Shown here: positions 49,801 through 61,046 of the stretch, one piece after another
How the letters are laid out: each line of letters begins with the position of its first letter
Numbering within the stretch: position 1 is the first letter of the stretch
NCBI GenBank assembly: GCA_015680685.1
Contig: MNCI01036718.1
Location: forward strand, 62,826 to 126,825
Length of the DNA stretch: 64,000 nucleotides
Direction: 5' to 3'
Source: Gnetum montanum
Taxonomy: Eukaryota > Streptophyta > Gnetopsida > Gnetales > Gnetaceae
The notes under the pieces: model-generated
The model's input: the letters and a program-made list of their open reading frames with translations, nothing else
The model's database searches: none
What the model was told of the DNA's origin: nothing
Program-made: the position numbers and the translations under genes

Positions 49801-51579
49801 GGTCAAAGCCATAACCAACATGTCAACACCTAGTAATCTTAAAGAATTCCAAGGGCTACAAGAGATGTTGCAATTCATTCATAGGTTCATCTCCAACCCA
49901 AGCAATAACGCACAACCTATGCAAAACTTACTCAAAATGTATGTTAATTTCAATTAGTACAATAATTATTAAACTTCCTTTGATGACATGAAGCAAGAAT
50001 TAGCTTAACTACCAACAATGTACTCACCACAAAAGGCAAAGTTGTTTTACATCTACCTAGAAACCTTGAATATGTCTTTGGCTTTCTTAATTTGTTAAAA
50101 ATAAGATGATGGGGCTAGGAATATCTATCAATTACCTAAGTCATGCCCTATTAGCCTATGAGACCTAGTATACCATAGTTGAAAAGAATTGTTTGGATTT
50201 GGTTTATTCTCTAAAGAATTGGTGACATTGTCTTTTCTAAGGAAAGGTGAACATTATTTGTAAGGATAATTTATTAAGAGCTATCACTTTTAACATATAT
50301 AATAATAGTAAGATAGCTTAATGGAAATCCATAGTAGCTGAATTCGAATTACATTTCATTTTACAAAATACAACTAAAGGACAAGCTATTGCTAGCTAAA
50401 TGTTCAAACTCCCTACTAAAGATAATTCTATAATAGAGCTTGGATTTCTGGATGAGAACATCAATGCTATTTAGAGTGTGCTTGAAGGATATGAATCCAT
50501 GCTTAATTTTGATGATATTAAATACTACCTATCACATGATAAATTCCCTTAACATTTAAGTTCAACTCAAAAAGATGGTGTATGCAAGAGAGCAAATACA
50601 TATGCTATCATAGCCAACAACACGCTTGGCCAAAAATCATATGATGGTATATTGTTACTTCATCTCAGAAAATCTAAAGATCAAATAGTAATACAATAAG
50701 TACATGAAGGTCTATGTTGGGAACATATAGGACCTAGACTCATAACCACTAAGATTAGACATTTAGACTAATATTCATCCTACAAGGAGCAAGATTGAAT
50801 GAAAAACATAAAGACTTAAGATTCTTATCAGTGACATAGCAACCTTATGCATGTTCCACTTATAGAATTACATACAAAATAGATAATTTAGTCCTTCCAA
50901 TGATGGGGTCTTGATATCATTAGGCCTATAATGCCCAAATAATCTATAGATCATAGTTTCATTATTACTTCCACTGAATACTTTATAGAATAGGTAAAAA
51001 TTATCCCATTAAGATAGACAACATTACAGCAAGTCTGCCAATTTATTCTTGATAACATTGTTTCACAATTTGACTTACCAATTACAATTGTGATAGATAA
51101 TGGACCTTAGTTCAACAATGTGAAATAAAAGCTTTCTGTGAGCAATTAGCCATCTAACATTAATTTTCTATACCATATTACCCATAACCCAACAATCAAG
51201 AATATGATAACCAATAACAAATGCAAATGACATAAATAACTATTATATAAATTATGGGATTATAGAATAACTTTCCATATTACAATTGAGATCATACCTT
51301 ATAGTCTTGTATACGGTTTTGAAGCCATCTCACCTTTGGAATAACAGATTCCATTGTTGAGGGTAGCCTTATCCAACCACATTAATGAAGATCAAAATAA
51401 CACATTCTACATCATCAACCTTGATTCAATGGAATAGCATCACTTACTAGAACTCTGTAATACCAAGTGTTACTAAGAAAAAAAGAGACAATGTTTTAGC
51501 ATTCTTTTTTGATATTCTTTAGGTCTAACCTTAAAATGTTAGCAAAGAGAAACTAATAAAACTTCTCAAATAAATAATT
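49801..51579 (+). pseudogene. Element C RNase H and integrase remnant with 3' tail
   Basis: Connection and RNase H remnants occupy 49800-50450 in broken frames. The integrase core is recognised near 51035-51330 by DLPITIVIDNGP (second catalytic Asp) and YRITFHITIEIIPYSLVYGFEAISPLE, the usual C-terminal half. The H2C2 region near 50650-50760 is decayed. 51480-51579 leads to the 3' LTR; no strong polypurine tract is visible there. Confidence 0.75.
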
Positions 51580-52636
51580 TGTGGTAAGTTTTAATTTCAA
51601 ATTAGACAAACCATAAAGTTTTCAAAACATTGATCATGTAATTCATTTGTAATTATGAAGGATGAATCACAAGTAAAAGTAGTCCTATAATTCCTCTCAA
51701 TAAATCCATGTTGTGGCACTTCTATTCTAATTAAAATTCTTCCAAATGTAATCTCAGTGTAGGACTTAAAACTCTCAATGTAAATATAGTCCATAGCATA
51801 TTTTGAAGAATATGCTGGAAAACACACTGCAAAAGTGAATGCTAAGAAGAAAAGATTCCTAATTATGCCTAGTAGTCTGCAAAACTACCATTGCATGAAC
51901 AACAACATGTTTTGGAACTATCAAAGTTAGAACCAACACTTCAAAGAATGAATTTTAGCAGACTTTTGAAAAAATTTTAGTACTTGGGCAATTTCAGCAA
52001 AAAGAGCAGGGATTAACATAAAATAAATAGCAAACCTGTAATCTAAAGTAGTTCCTACCCCTTGGAGGATCTTGAAAATCCCTCTCTCCTTCCTCTCCTT
52101 CTCCAAAAGAGGATCTTAGAACAAAAATTTCTTCATAAGAGGATCTTGAGGTAGGTTGATAAGCTTTACACATAGAATAGTACTTCTACTATTTTAAAAA
52201 AAACATCTACTCTAATATTAGCTAACATCAAGAGAAAGTTTGTGATCAGAGTAGTCTTGAAGACTCCCTGCTATGATCAAGCATCTAGCGTTCCTTAGGT
52301 CCTTTATTCCTAGTTCTATATACTCTAAACTTTCATGCATGCTTTAATATAATTTTATAGTATTTGTAGCATTACTTTTCTTTAGAATTACATTATTTCA
52401 TTTCTTATCAAAGATCTACCAATCTGACAAGCCTATTATATTTACATATTTTTCCATTTTCCATATGTAATACATTTATTACTAGTTGGTAAGTCCTTAG
52501 GTGATTAAGCTTTTTTCTAAACCATCTAAGGCATCCTAGATGTACTTCTTAGGCCCATGTAGATTCAAGGTTAAATCTACCCTATCACATAAAAGTCTTC
52601 AGTCCTCTAGCACCCAAAATTTTCCATTGCTATAGG
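51580..52636 (+). repeat. Element C 3' LTR
   Basis: Starts tgtggtaagt and matches the 5' LTR throughout, including the 'ataagaggatcttgaggtagg' word at 52135 and the ccttaggtgat word near 52495. It is shorter, mainly by small deletions. Confidence 0.8.
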
Positions 52637-53960
52637 TATCTCCTATGTTGTTAAATATGTGGGGTATGTAGCAAACCATGGCTTGGATGCTTCAAATAAA
52701 GTTATTGTGCCTTTGGAAAATAATACCTTGTCTAGAAATTGAAAGAGAGACTCTTCATCAATATTTTTATTCCATGATAACTAATATAGATGATCTACAC
52801 TACATTCTCAATGTTTTTTCTACCAATTATTGTAATGTAGAATTCTTACAAGATAACTAGCCATCATATAACACAAGGATTAAATATTGGTTTATTCATG
52901 AGAAACTAGATTGCTCTATGATCTGTGTGCATAAAAAATTGATAGCCAAGCATATAATGCTGGAACTTTTTATGTATATATACCACTACTATTAATTCTT
53001 TCTTAGTTATAATGTAGTTCAATTCAGCATCTACAACACTCCTACTTACACTAATATGAACTTTTCTAATCATCCAACTATGTAAGCATAGGCTCCAATG
53101 CATAATTGAATACATCTATCATAATTTGGAATGATTTGGACCAATTTGGAACTTGTAGAATTGGTATTTCTATAAGTTTCTACTTTAGAAGTTTGAATGT
53201 CTATTCATATTTCTTGGTCTACTCAAATGATGCATCCTTCTTTGTTAGTTTTACTAGCAACTTAACAATATCAGAGAAATTTTTAATAAAATGTCCATAA
53301 CAGCTAGTAATACAAATGAATGACCTAATGTATTTTACTATTTTTTGTCTTTGTCTAATTTCATAGATAACTCTAATATTCTCTAGATCAATCTCTATTC
53401 TTTTTTTTTATACATTATGTCCAAGAACAATGTTCATTTGAATCATCAAGTGGCTTGTCTACTAGTTAAGATTAAGATTTATCTCTACATAATGCTTCAA
53501 GAATTACTTAAATTATTCCAAGGCCTGTTTAAAGTCAGAACCATGGGTGGAGAAGTTATCCATAAAGACCTTTACACCATTGCCAACTTACTTTTGAAAG
53601 ATACTAAGGACAAGGTATTGGAAAATTTCAAAGGCATTGCATAGACCAAATGACATATTTTTATATGTGAAAGTCCCCTAGAAAATTGTAACTATAGTTT
53701 TGGCCTAGTCTTCAAAAGCTATCTAAATTTGATTATAATCACTGTAGTCCTCTAGAAAACTATAGTAGTGATGCACCATAAATGGCAATAGAAAATGATC
53801 TTTAAATGTTTCCATGTATAAAAACTTAAAATAAATATAGATCCCCTATTAATATTCTTTTTTTGACATGATAAAAAATGATCTATCCCAATTATTTTTC
53901 ACTATAGGATATAAGAATCCCACCTTTTGAAGTTTTTCAACTTCTTCTTCACAACATACT
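52637..53960 (-). pseudogene. Element D RNase H and RT remnant
   Basis: RNase H: the frame 52906-53115 reads VDAELNYIITKKELIVVVYI, then KFQHYMLGYQFFMHTDHRAI, matching A2. RT remnants follow upstream on the minus strand (53400-53960), with the catalytic motif read as VFMDNFS near 53550, so the second Asp has become Asn. The element is related to family A but more decayed. Its integrase part lies at 38001-38299, beyond element C. Confidence 0.8.
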
Positions 53961-54589
53961 TTAACTTAGGATTTATCTAGTGTTACGATTGATGTTTTAA
54001 CTTGATGACACAATCTGTGTAGTTTCTATGTTAGCATATGCACAAATCAATCCTTTTTATTTTATGATATTACCAAGTGAAGAATGTTGGCCATTTGTTA
54101 ACTACCTCAAGAAAATTATACTTTTGTTTTTTATGAGCCATATAATTAGGATTACTAGTTTTTTCAATTTCTAAAAACACATATGTAAGAGATTCTAGTA
54201 ATGTTTTGAGTTCAGTAGTCCTGGTTTCTATCTTCTCTAAAATTTTCAATTTTTCTCACTTCATCTCTTCTTCTTGTCTATTTCTAACTTTGGGAAGTTA
54301 TTGTCTAATGCATTCCATCTCATAAATCCTATCAACATATGCATTTTTAAGGACTTCTTATGGTTCCATTCATATTGAAAACTTGCAGTGCTCATCTGCC
54401 ATTAGCCACTAGGTACCTTCTTATTTGTTGACTACTACATATAGATACTTTTGCCCACATACTTTTTCTTCATATAATTTGCATGCTATAATGCTCCTAT
54501 ATTTAACTATATATATTTTCTTCATGTTGTTGTACCTCATATCACTATACATACTACATAAAAATCTCTAATTCTCAATCACTTTGTGC

Positions 54590-54930
54590 TCTTTTTCTTT
54601 GAAAATTTCTAAGGAAATATCCTTAATTCCAATCTTAACATTGGTTATGTTAAGCCAAGCTCTTCCCATGATAATGAAAAAAAACATCCCTTATAATTTT
54701 TCATGTGAATCACTAAGAAATCAAATTGATATGATCATCCACTAATTGTGGTCATAATATCATTCACTTGCTCCAATGAAATAATGATGAATTAATCTAT
54801 AAGCTCTAACCTAATATTTCACTTTTTTAGTGGAGGAAAATTCCAAGCCTTGTACATTTATTAGGAGATTAAGTTTATTCAAAAACATGAATTTAAAAAA
54901 CATGTACATTAAACATTCCCAACAATCTAC
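54590..54930 (-). pseudogene. Element D protease remnant, Asn at catalytic position
   Basis: The minus-strand reading FLNSCF followed by INLIS and MYKAW (about 54855-54900) aligns with ALLNSGSGVNLIS...MYQAW of A3. The catalytic position is AAT (54891-54893). Downstream the IIMGRAWL signature is readable near 54645-54675. Several stops are present. Confidence 0.7.
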
Positions 54931-55239
54931 AAATAGAATAAGGGGCTTCTAAGATATATTCTCTTCTTTAGAAGAGCAACTACCTTAATCTAATCTATTA
55001 TAGCATAGATCAACATGACAATATGTATGTTCACATTTTCATTTGAAGTTAGCCCTAATTTTTTTGAGATACTGGAAGTTATTGACGTTAAAGTGGATTC
55101 CATAGTCACTAATGCTTACATTACCTTGGATGAGAAAACAAGTTTACTAGCCTCTCCCACAAACATGGAGTTCTCCTTGAAGAATGGTCACTTCTAATAA
55201 TTCCACTTAAAGTTGTTGGAACTATCATCTATTCGCATG

Positions 55240-56509
55240 TTAATAGCTATTGTAGCATTCTTTTGTTATGGTTATGAGGGTATTTTTCCTTGCATTGGTG
55301 GAGGTGGAACTAGAGGAAGAGATATTAAGGATGCATTGGAGGTTGATGAGAGGTGTATAAAGGTAAATCAATGTAATGAGTAGCAAGTTTGTGATACTTA
55401 GATGATTAATAATAGTAGAAGGATGCATCAATAGAGGTACCACTTGGAAAAGTATGTTATTGTACATGACACCCATATGGATTTAGTTTCCTATAAGGGT
55501 ATTAGTGCCTTGGTGATTGCATCCCCCACAACTAGGAGTTTTTCCACTACTGCTGATACTGCCCATATGGTTGAGGTGAATCCCCACTTGAATAGTATTG
55601 TTAATTGTAGGACTAAATGTAATTGCCTTGTGGATAATGCAATCTCTTAGGCATCTACTTCTTGATGAACTTGAGGTTCAATGCATATGTTCTTAATGTC
55701 TATTAATATCCCATGATGGGCCAACATCCCTTAGGATGTTCATATTGGTACAAGTCATATCTATATTATCTATTTGACTCTAAATTAGCTACTTCCTCTA
55801 CTACACAACCTTTCTTTTTTTCATGTAAATGTCCTTCCCTATCTCCTTCTAATTCTTCTAATCATTTTTTTATGCAAGTATTTGCTCTATCTTTTCCTTC
55901 ACTATTTGCAATGTAGTTACAAAGTTTTCATCAACATAGTCTCATATTTTTTCAATTATTACTACTATTTTTTAAACATATTTTTATATGAAAATATTTT
56001 TTCTTCAGATCACCTTCTCAATTAGATATTCATCTTCTCTTCTCTCACAAGCATGAATAGTCTTCTTACAAAGGGATGGATCTCTAATATATTTTATTAC
56101 AATCTCTCTCTTTTTGAATTCACCTTCTTTCTTGACCACTTAATCAATCAACCTCTTAATCCAATGAGCCCTTATCTCTAAAAGTATCCTTTAGACATAA
56201 ACCCTCAAGAGTTTTTCTTGTTTTGTTTCTTATCTCATCTATGATATGCCTTAACTACTCATGTTGAGAAAAACCATGGCCTAGGTACCTATGCACTAAT
56301 GAATAATATTTGTTATAGGCTACATCAAGGGACTCATAATTGCCTTTTTTCATCTTTAAATTTTTTTTCTCAAATTAAATACTCTAGAGTATGTTTGATG
56401 GTTCTCATTAAATAGCTTTATCATGGTACCCCATCTACAGATGAAATCTACTTCCAAACATCTATACCATCTCTCTACTTCTTTAATAATCATCATTGTA
56501 AATAGTAAT
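55240..56509 (-). pseudogene. Element D gag remnant, interrupted at 56509
   Basis: Minus-strand gag: IIKEVERWYRCLEVDFICRW and KLFNENHQTYSRVFNLRKKI (56356-56500) align with the A2 and A3 capsid-like segment. The EHPKGC.PIM motif lies at 55710-55745, and the Pro/Gln/Tyr-rich tail at 55440-55640. Upstream gag sequence is missing because the element that begins at 56510 is inserted here. Confidence 0.8.
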
Positions 56510-56964
56510 TGTTGGCACATTTTGGCCATTTCATGGAACAGAGATATGAGATGGTTGAAACCTTCAAAATATTTCAATAGAACTATTGAAATGGAGAAGT
56601 GGGATGCTATGTATAGCATGCTCCTTTGTGGTAGAAAATATTTTGAGGAGTTTGCAGATAAAGTACAAAAATATTTTCCATATTACTAATAATGGCAAGG
56701 ACTGCAATAACAATTCAGAGATTGTCATGAACAAATGTTTTTATGAACTATCCCATCAGAATATTGGTGAAATTTTTCAATATCTGTGTGTCTTCATTTA
56801 CATCTGCATAAAACATCTTACCTACTAAGGTCATTAAAGAGAGAAAATTTGAGACAACAAAAAACTAAATTTTACCAAGGATAGAGTTATCTGGGAGAAG
56901 AGTTGAAGTTGGATATTTTGAAAGACACTCAGTAACAAATAAAAAAATGTTGTAAAGTAGAGGA

Positions 56965-57363
56965 ATGGAAATACAGACAAAAGAGAGGGAGAAGACCACA
57001 AAATCTAGGCCCAAAAGGATTACAAAAGTGGAATCCGGTGAACGCAAGCACAGTCGAAAACCTAGAACAAAGTCCCGGCACAAGCCTGTGGAGTCTTACA
57101 AGGTTTATGTTTACAAAGTTCTGAAGCAGGTGAATCTGGATCTTGGAATTTTGTTAAAGGCCATGAGCATCATGAATTCGTTTGCCACTAACATTTTTGA
57201 GAAAGCTGGAAACGAGTCTTCCAAGATCACTTGCTACACCAAATGCGATACGCTTTCTTCTCGCGAGGTTCAGAGCACCGTGAAGCTCATTTTGCCTGGC
57301 AAGCTGGCCAAGCATGCTGTTTTCGAGGGCACTAAGGTCATCACTAAGTTTAGTTCTCACTAA
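56965..57363 (+). CDS. Histone H2B-like protein, copy 1 (132 codons, inside LTR)
   Basis: A complete intronless frame. The Lys/Arg-rich N-terminal tail (residues 1-48) leads into the histone fold, [15 protein letters not shown] (49-63), then [20 protein letters not shown] (about 73-92), [20 protein letters not shown] (106-125) and the tail ITKFSSH. The Lys in the TKF motif (K128), equivalent to the ubiquitinated Lys of plant H2B, is kept. H2B pairs with H2A in the nucleosome. Several normally invariant positions differ (for example [12 protein letters not shown] for VHPD(I/L)GISSKAM), more than in copy 2, suggesting relaxed constraint. Plant H2B genes are usually 130-150 codons and intronless, so length and structure are normal. 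Expression is unproven; the LTR TATA lies downstream of it. Confidence 0.75.
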   Translation: MEIQTKEREKTTKSRPKRITKVESGERKHSRKPRTKSRHKPVESYKVYVYKVLKQVNLDLGILLKAMSIMNSFATNIFEKAGNESSKITCYTKCDTLSSREVQSTVKLILPGKLAKHAVFEGTKVITKFSSH

Positions 57364-57669
57364 ACCCTCTGTGCTAGGGTTTTCTGCTATTTTTTCTCTT
57401 TTCCTTTTCTGTTTATTTGAAGGTGCAATGCATTCTGTGGCATTGATGATTTGACAAGGTTCTCTGTAACCGTTTTTGTAAATGTTTGTCCAAGGGTGCT
57501 CATCTACCTGAAAGGGATGCTTTTGGTGATTGTGGTTGTCCATTTTTAGAAAAAAATGGGGTTGTGCTTGATCGTTTTTAAAATGTTGCGGCATTCACTT
57601 TCAAAAATGTCTGTCTGTTTTCTGGAATCCTGATAACGGCCTTGATCTATTAAAAAAAAATATACAACA
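57364..57669 (+). other. H2B 3' flank with short A-tract
   Basis: About 290 bp shared with the 3' LTR (63446-63751). Ends with an A9 tract at about 57652-57660 (A7 in the 3' LTR), directly before the germin-like leader. The A-tract could be the fossil poly(A) of a captured H2B transcript. Confidence 0.55.
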
Positions 57670-57816
57670 ATGAAGACCCTAGTAGCTCTATTTTTAGTAG
57701 TGACAGTGTTGTTGCTGGCTGCCAAAGCAGCAGAAGAGGATCCTTTGCAAGATTTTTGTGTTGTAGATAATGCAAATGTCAAGGGAATATTCATAAATGG
57801 CATTCTGGTACCTTGA
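57670..57816 (+). pseudogene. Germin-like protein 5' fragment, copy 1
   Basis: 48 codons starting MKTLVALFLVVTVLLLAAKA, a typical secretion signal, followed by EEDPLQDFCVVDNANVKGIF, the conserved N-terminus of germin-like proteins (cell-wall cupins; usual length about 210-225 residues). The conserved Cys of DFC is present. The frame stops at 57814, and no cupin barrel motifs follow. It is therefore a captured 5' end rather than a gene. It lies 306 bp after the H2B stop and is duplicated with H2B in the other LTR. Confidence 0.8.
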
Positions 57817-57998
57817 GTGTAGTGTTGGCAGCCATGGCAATGTGGAGTAGTAGACCCAGGATTTGTAAAACAAAAACAAATCAGCTGAACCAAAGAACTT
57901 CTGGCCTATTCCTCCAGAACCACATGTTCAGCCACATTGTTCATAGCATAGCAGATGGTTACCGGCAATAATGGCAGCAACAATTGAACACCACACGC

Positions 57999-58148
57999 AT
58001 GGCAGCTTCCGGATTCATGAATTCCAACAATAAGAAGAGCATAATACCAAATGCCTTTTTCACACATCTTCATCATAAATTTGCTGCAGAGATGGAGATG
58101 ATCATGGAGTTGCTGGGAAGATTACAGAATGCTCAAAAAAGGATGTAA
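57999..58148 (+). other. Short coding-like fragment of unknown origin in the LTR
   Basis: An open 49-codon stretch, MAASGFMNSNNKKSIIPNAF then THLHHKFAAEMEMIMELLGR, with balanced composition unlike the AT-rich surroundings. I do not recognise it. It may be a third captured host fragment. The window ends before the corresponding part of the 3' LTR. Confidence 0.35.
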
Positions 58149-58499
58149 CGCCATTCGGCACATGGCCAGACAGAGATGTCGCAGATCAAGGAAGCATTTA
58201 ATATTTTTAACATTTTTTTGACCAAGTATAAAGATCACACGTGGTCTAGAATGTGGATTAATTTCATCAAGTTAGAGGCCAATAGATATATATTTACTAT
58301 GAATGCTATCTCTATTACTATGATTTAAATAAAATATTTTATGATTTAAAAAGGAAAGGAAAGTTATGGGATATTTGTGTAACATCCTATATAAAGGAGA
58401 CATTTGGCTATTATCCCTTTTATTCCTATGGAAGTTGTAACTTCCTATGATAGTTACAACTATGATATTTGTAACTAATTTTAATTTTGATTACCATAA

Positions 58500-58640
58500 A
58501 GACACTTGGCAACTAAAAAGGCCACTTGTCAACTACAGCTTTTTTGTCTCCATGGTGACCACTTGGCAATTGAATAGGCCACTTGTCAATTGAATGGGCC
58601 ATTTGGCAACTACATGGGACACTTTTCAACTGTAGATTTT
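58500..58640 (+). repeat. U3 tandem repeats (cacttggcaactaa-type words)
   Basis: Five or six imperfect copies of a unit around 22-28 bp containing ggccacttgtcaattgaa or gacacttggcaacta, ending 65 bp before the TATA box. Confidence 0.7.
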
Positions 58641-58703
58641 TTATCTCTATGGTGGTTATAACCACTGAAAATAGTTGTAACTTACCTAACTACCTTTGAA
58701 CCC

Positions 58704-58710
58704 TATAAAA
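58704..58710 (+). promoter_or_regulatory. LTR TATA box
   Basis: cctataaaaaggcttca is a strong plant-type TATA box, followed about 30 bp on by ggatcatcacttggac, a plausible RNA start. It would drive transcription of the gag-protease region. Confidence 0.65.
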
Positions 58711-59998
58711 AGGCTTCAGGGGTCAAGGAGGGATCATCACTTGGACACACTACAATATCACAAGGGGGGGACAAGACAACACACTTTGGAAGACTTGTGA
58801 ACACACTTGGGCTCTCACTTGGAGACACACTTTGAGTCTTGAGAGAAGAGCATTGTAAAGAAGAAATTGTGAATGATTGCTTGTAAGATGGCTTGCTAAA
58901 GAAAATATTTCAGCCTCTTTGTTATAGTCCTGTGAGTTATGCTTATTGTTTCTTATTTTGTTTAAATTGTTTAGCTAGTGGTTTAGATAGTATCATCCTT
59001 GGCAAGTAATTTTGAGATTTTTAGATTGCTCTTATTGTTCTTGTTGCCTGATAGAAAATTTCTGTTAAAATTTTTCCATAGAAGCACTTGTGTTTAAAAG
59101 CCTTAAGAGAATTTTAGCAGTAACTTTTATTATTGTGCAACGTATAAGAACTGCTATTGAGATTGTTTTAAGAGAGCCTCTACTTGTAGTCATGCCATTG
59201 AATGATTCAATAGTTAAGAGGGTTCAGAAAATCTTTGGTATTTTGATGGGACCAGAATAGCTTCTTTTTATCTTTAAAGTGAATATCTGTGGTATTTCAA
59301 TCAGAAATTGTCAAGTCTTTTAAAGGTTCTATTGAATGCAATTTTTGACATCTATTATCTAGCCAAAATAGAGTCTCGTACGTGATAGTTTACACAACAA
59401 TTTTTTGGTAACGTAGTAGGATTGTCTTGAAGAAATTGCTTATTTGAGCCTTGCAAGTTTGAACAATTCATAGATATTGAATTTTGGATAGCTTTATTGC
59501 AAAGTGTTTACTTATATCATTTTAACTTGTTTAAATATTTGAGGTCTTAAAACAAATCTGCTTTCTTTTCTATTTATTTCTATTGAATCTTGCTCTATTT
59601 CTAGTTTTCTTGTGGAACTATCTCTTTCTCTAGGGAAAATTAGAAGTAGATTTGCAGAGTTGTGCTCAAATTTTTTTGCAAAATTTTATTCGTTACAAGT
59701 AGGTATTATAAGGACCGCGTAGACTAGGCAATTAAACAAAATAGGAACTCTCAACAAATCATAGTACTTGGCAAAGTTGGCTGAATCTCTTATTGATAAG
59801 TCATTTGTAGTTTACACACAACGTAATCGTTTCATTTTTCTCAACCGCATGACGCAACAACACACATACATACTCACATTAACTATTGAGTTTATTTGGA
59901 GGTATCTGGGCCTTGGTGTTGCCAGAGACCAACAAGTACCTAAATCCTGTTTGAGGACACTTGTTGGTGGTCACGTCCCAAACGATCACCAATAGTTC

Positions 59999-60020
59999 CT
60001 TTGGTGCTAGAAGGAGGGCT
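59999..60020 (+). promoter_or_regulatory. Probable primer binding site of the H2B-bearing element
   Basis: ctttggtgctagaaggaggg lies a few bases downstream of the inferred LTR end and resembles the equivalent site of element C at 39530. The tRNA is not identified. Confidence 0.55.
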
Positions 60021-60119
60021 GAAAATTTAGCCTCTAAGTTCATAAGCCTTATAATTTTAGCACATCAATAATTCTTTGTTACTATAAAGGCTTAAGAAAT
60101 TAGATACTATTTTTAGTTC

Positions 60120-61019
60120 ATGACCAAGAAGATTGATAGTTTGGAAAATTTGAAAGGTTCAAAAGATTCTAAATTCTAAGACTCATTCTTCATTAGAAGA
60201 AGAACAAAAGAAAGATTTGGAATTGGGAACAAGTAGTGGGGTGAAAACTAGAAGATCAAGAAGATCACCCATTATATCTAGTTTATTGATTCGTAAGAGA
60301 AGATCTAGAAAGTCTAAAGGTTTAATTATTCAAAGGAATAGGATGGAAAATCCTTGGCAAAGAGTTATACCATTAGGATTTCAAAATTACAATGATATTC
60401 CTAAGGTAGTTTACAAATATTTTTCATGAGCCTTTCATTCTTGGAAAAGCTTATTTAACTAAAGGATATATTCACATGTTTGAGTTAGCTTTAGCTCATG
60501 CAAATATTCAACATCAAGATCAAGCTTGTAGGTTGTTTGTATCAAATCTAAAGGATATGGCTCAGATTTGGTATTCGAACTTACCAAATAATAGTATTAC
60601 AAGTTGGGATGACATGAAGAATCTGCCAGTTTGGTAATCAATTAGATCAAAAACAACTATATTGTGGGCTACTACAAGCTAAGCAAGGAGTTAAAGAGTC
60701 AATTAGAGATTTTAATATCAATTTTCAATGAATTTGTGGACTCTTTCAAAGACAATATAGACCATCAGAAGAAATGCTTAAAGAAACTTATCTTAAGGCT
60801 GTCAACCCCAACATTTCAATTTGGTTAAGGAGAACTCCAAACTTAACTACAGTAAATGACTACTTTAGTGAAGCTATACAGTTAGAAAAACAGTTGAATC
60901 CTGAAGAAAATGTTGCAATTCAAAAAAGAGAAGAAAGAGTTATGATTCCTATGCAAGATTTTGCTCAATTTAAAGCTTTACCACGTCCATCTCATGCTAA
61001 GATAGAGCAAGAACATTAA
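60120..61019 (+). pseudogene. Gag of the H2B-bearing element
   Basis: Gag in at least two frames: 60217-60429 (Arg/Ser/Lys-rich start, then RMENPWQRVIPLGFQNY), 60430-60640 in another frame (EPFILGKAYLTKGYIHMFEL, DMAQIWYSNLPNNSITSWDD), and 60774-61019 (YLKAVNPNISIWLRRTPNL, VNDYFSEAIQLEKQL). This is the pattern of a gypsy capsid protein. No zinc knuckle is seen. The last frame is in register with the protease frame starting at 61047, separated by a single TAA at 61017. Confidence 0.75.
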
Positions 61020-61046
61020 AGAGTAGGATCTGAAAAAGGACAATTA

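Larger units (their letters stand above)
38300..52636 (+). mobile_element. Tat/Ogre-like Ty3/gypsy element C (about 14.3 kb)
   Basis: Bounded by two LTRs (38300-39525 and 51580-52636) that match over their whole length, for example gatcatgtaattc at 38363 and 51636, the ccttaggtgat word, and agcacccaaa near the 3' ends. Domain order is gag (40800-41516), protease region (42000-43560), a 5-kb insertion-like stretch, then RT, RNase H and integrase. The RT wording (PKKNGSIHICIDFHDLNKDDFP) and size favour the Tat/Ogre branch. It interrupts element D. A clear 5-bp target duplication was not found by eye, and all coding parts are full of stops. Confidence 0.85.
56510..59991 (+). repeat. 5' LTR (about 3.5 kb) of the H2B-bearing element
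   Basis: Starts tgttggcac and ends near gatcacca. Order inside: 450 bp of unrecognised sequence, the H2B frame, its 3' flank, a germin-like 5' fragment, another coding-like fragment (57999-58148), U3 tandem repeats (58500-58640), the TATA box and a long transcribed R-U5. Divergence from the 3' LTR is by eye roughly one base in ten to fifteen. The bases gtaat just before 56510 would be the left target site. Confidence 0.7.

Noticed and set aside
38295-52641. Target-site duplication of element C
   Set aside because: The five bases before 38300 (taatt) do not recur after 52636, and LTR boundaries are uncertain by a few bases.
57154-57594. 146-147 codon minus-strand frames over H2B (also 63233-63676)
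   Set aside because: They are antisense shadows of the two H2B frames and their 3' flanks.
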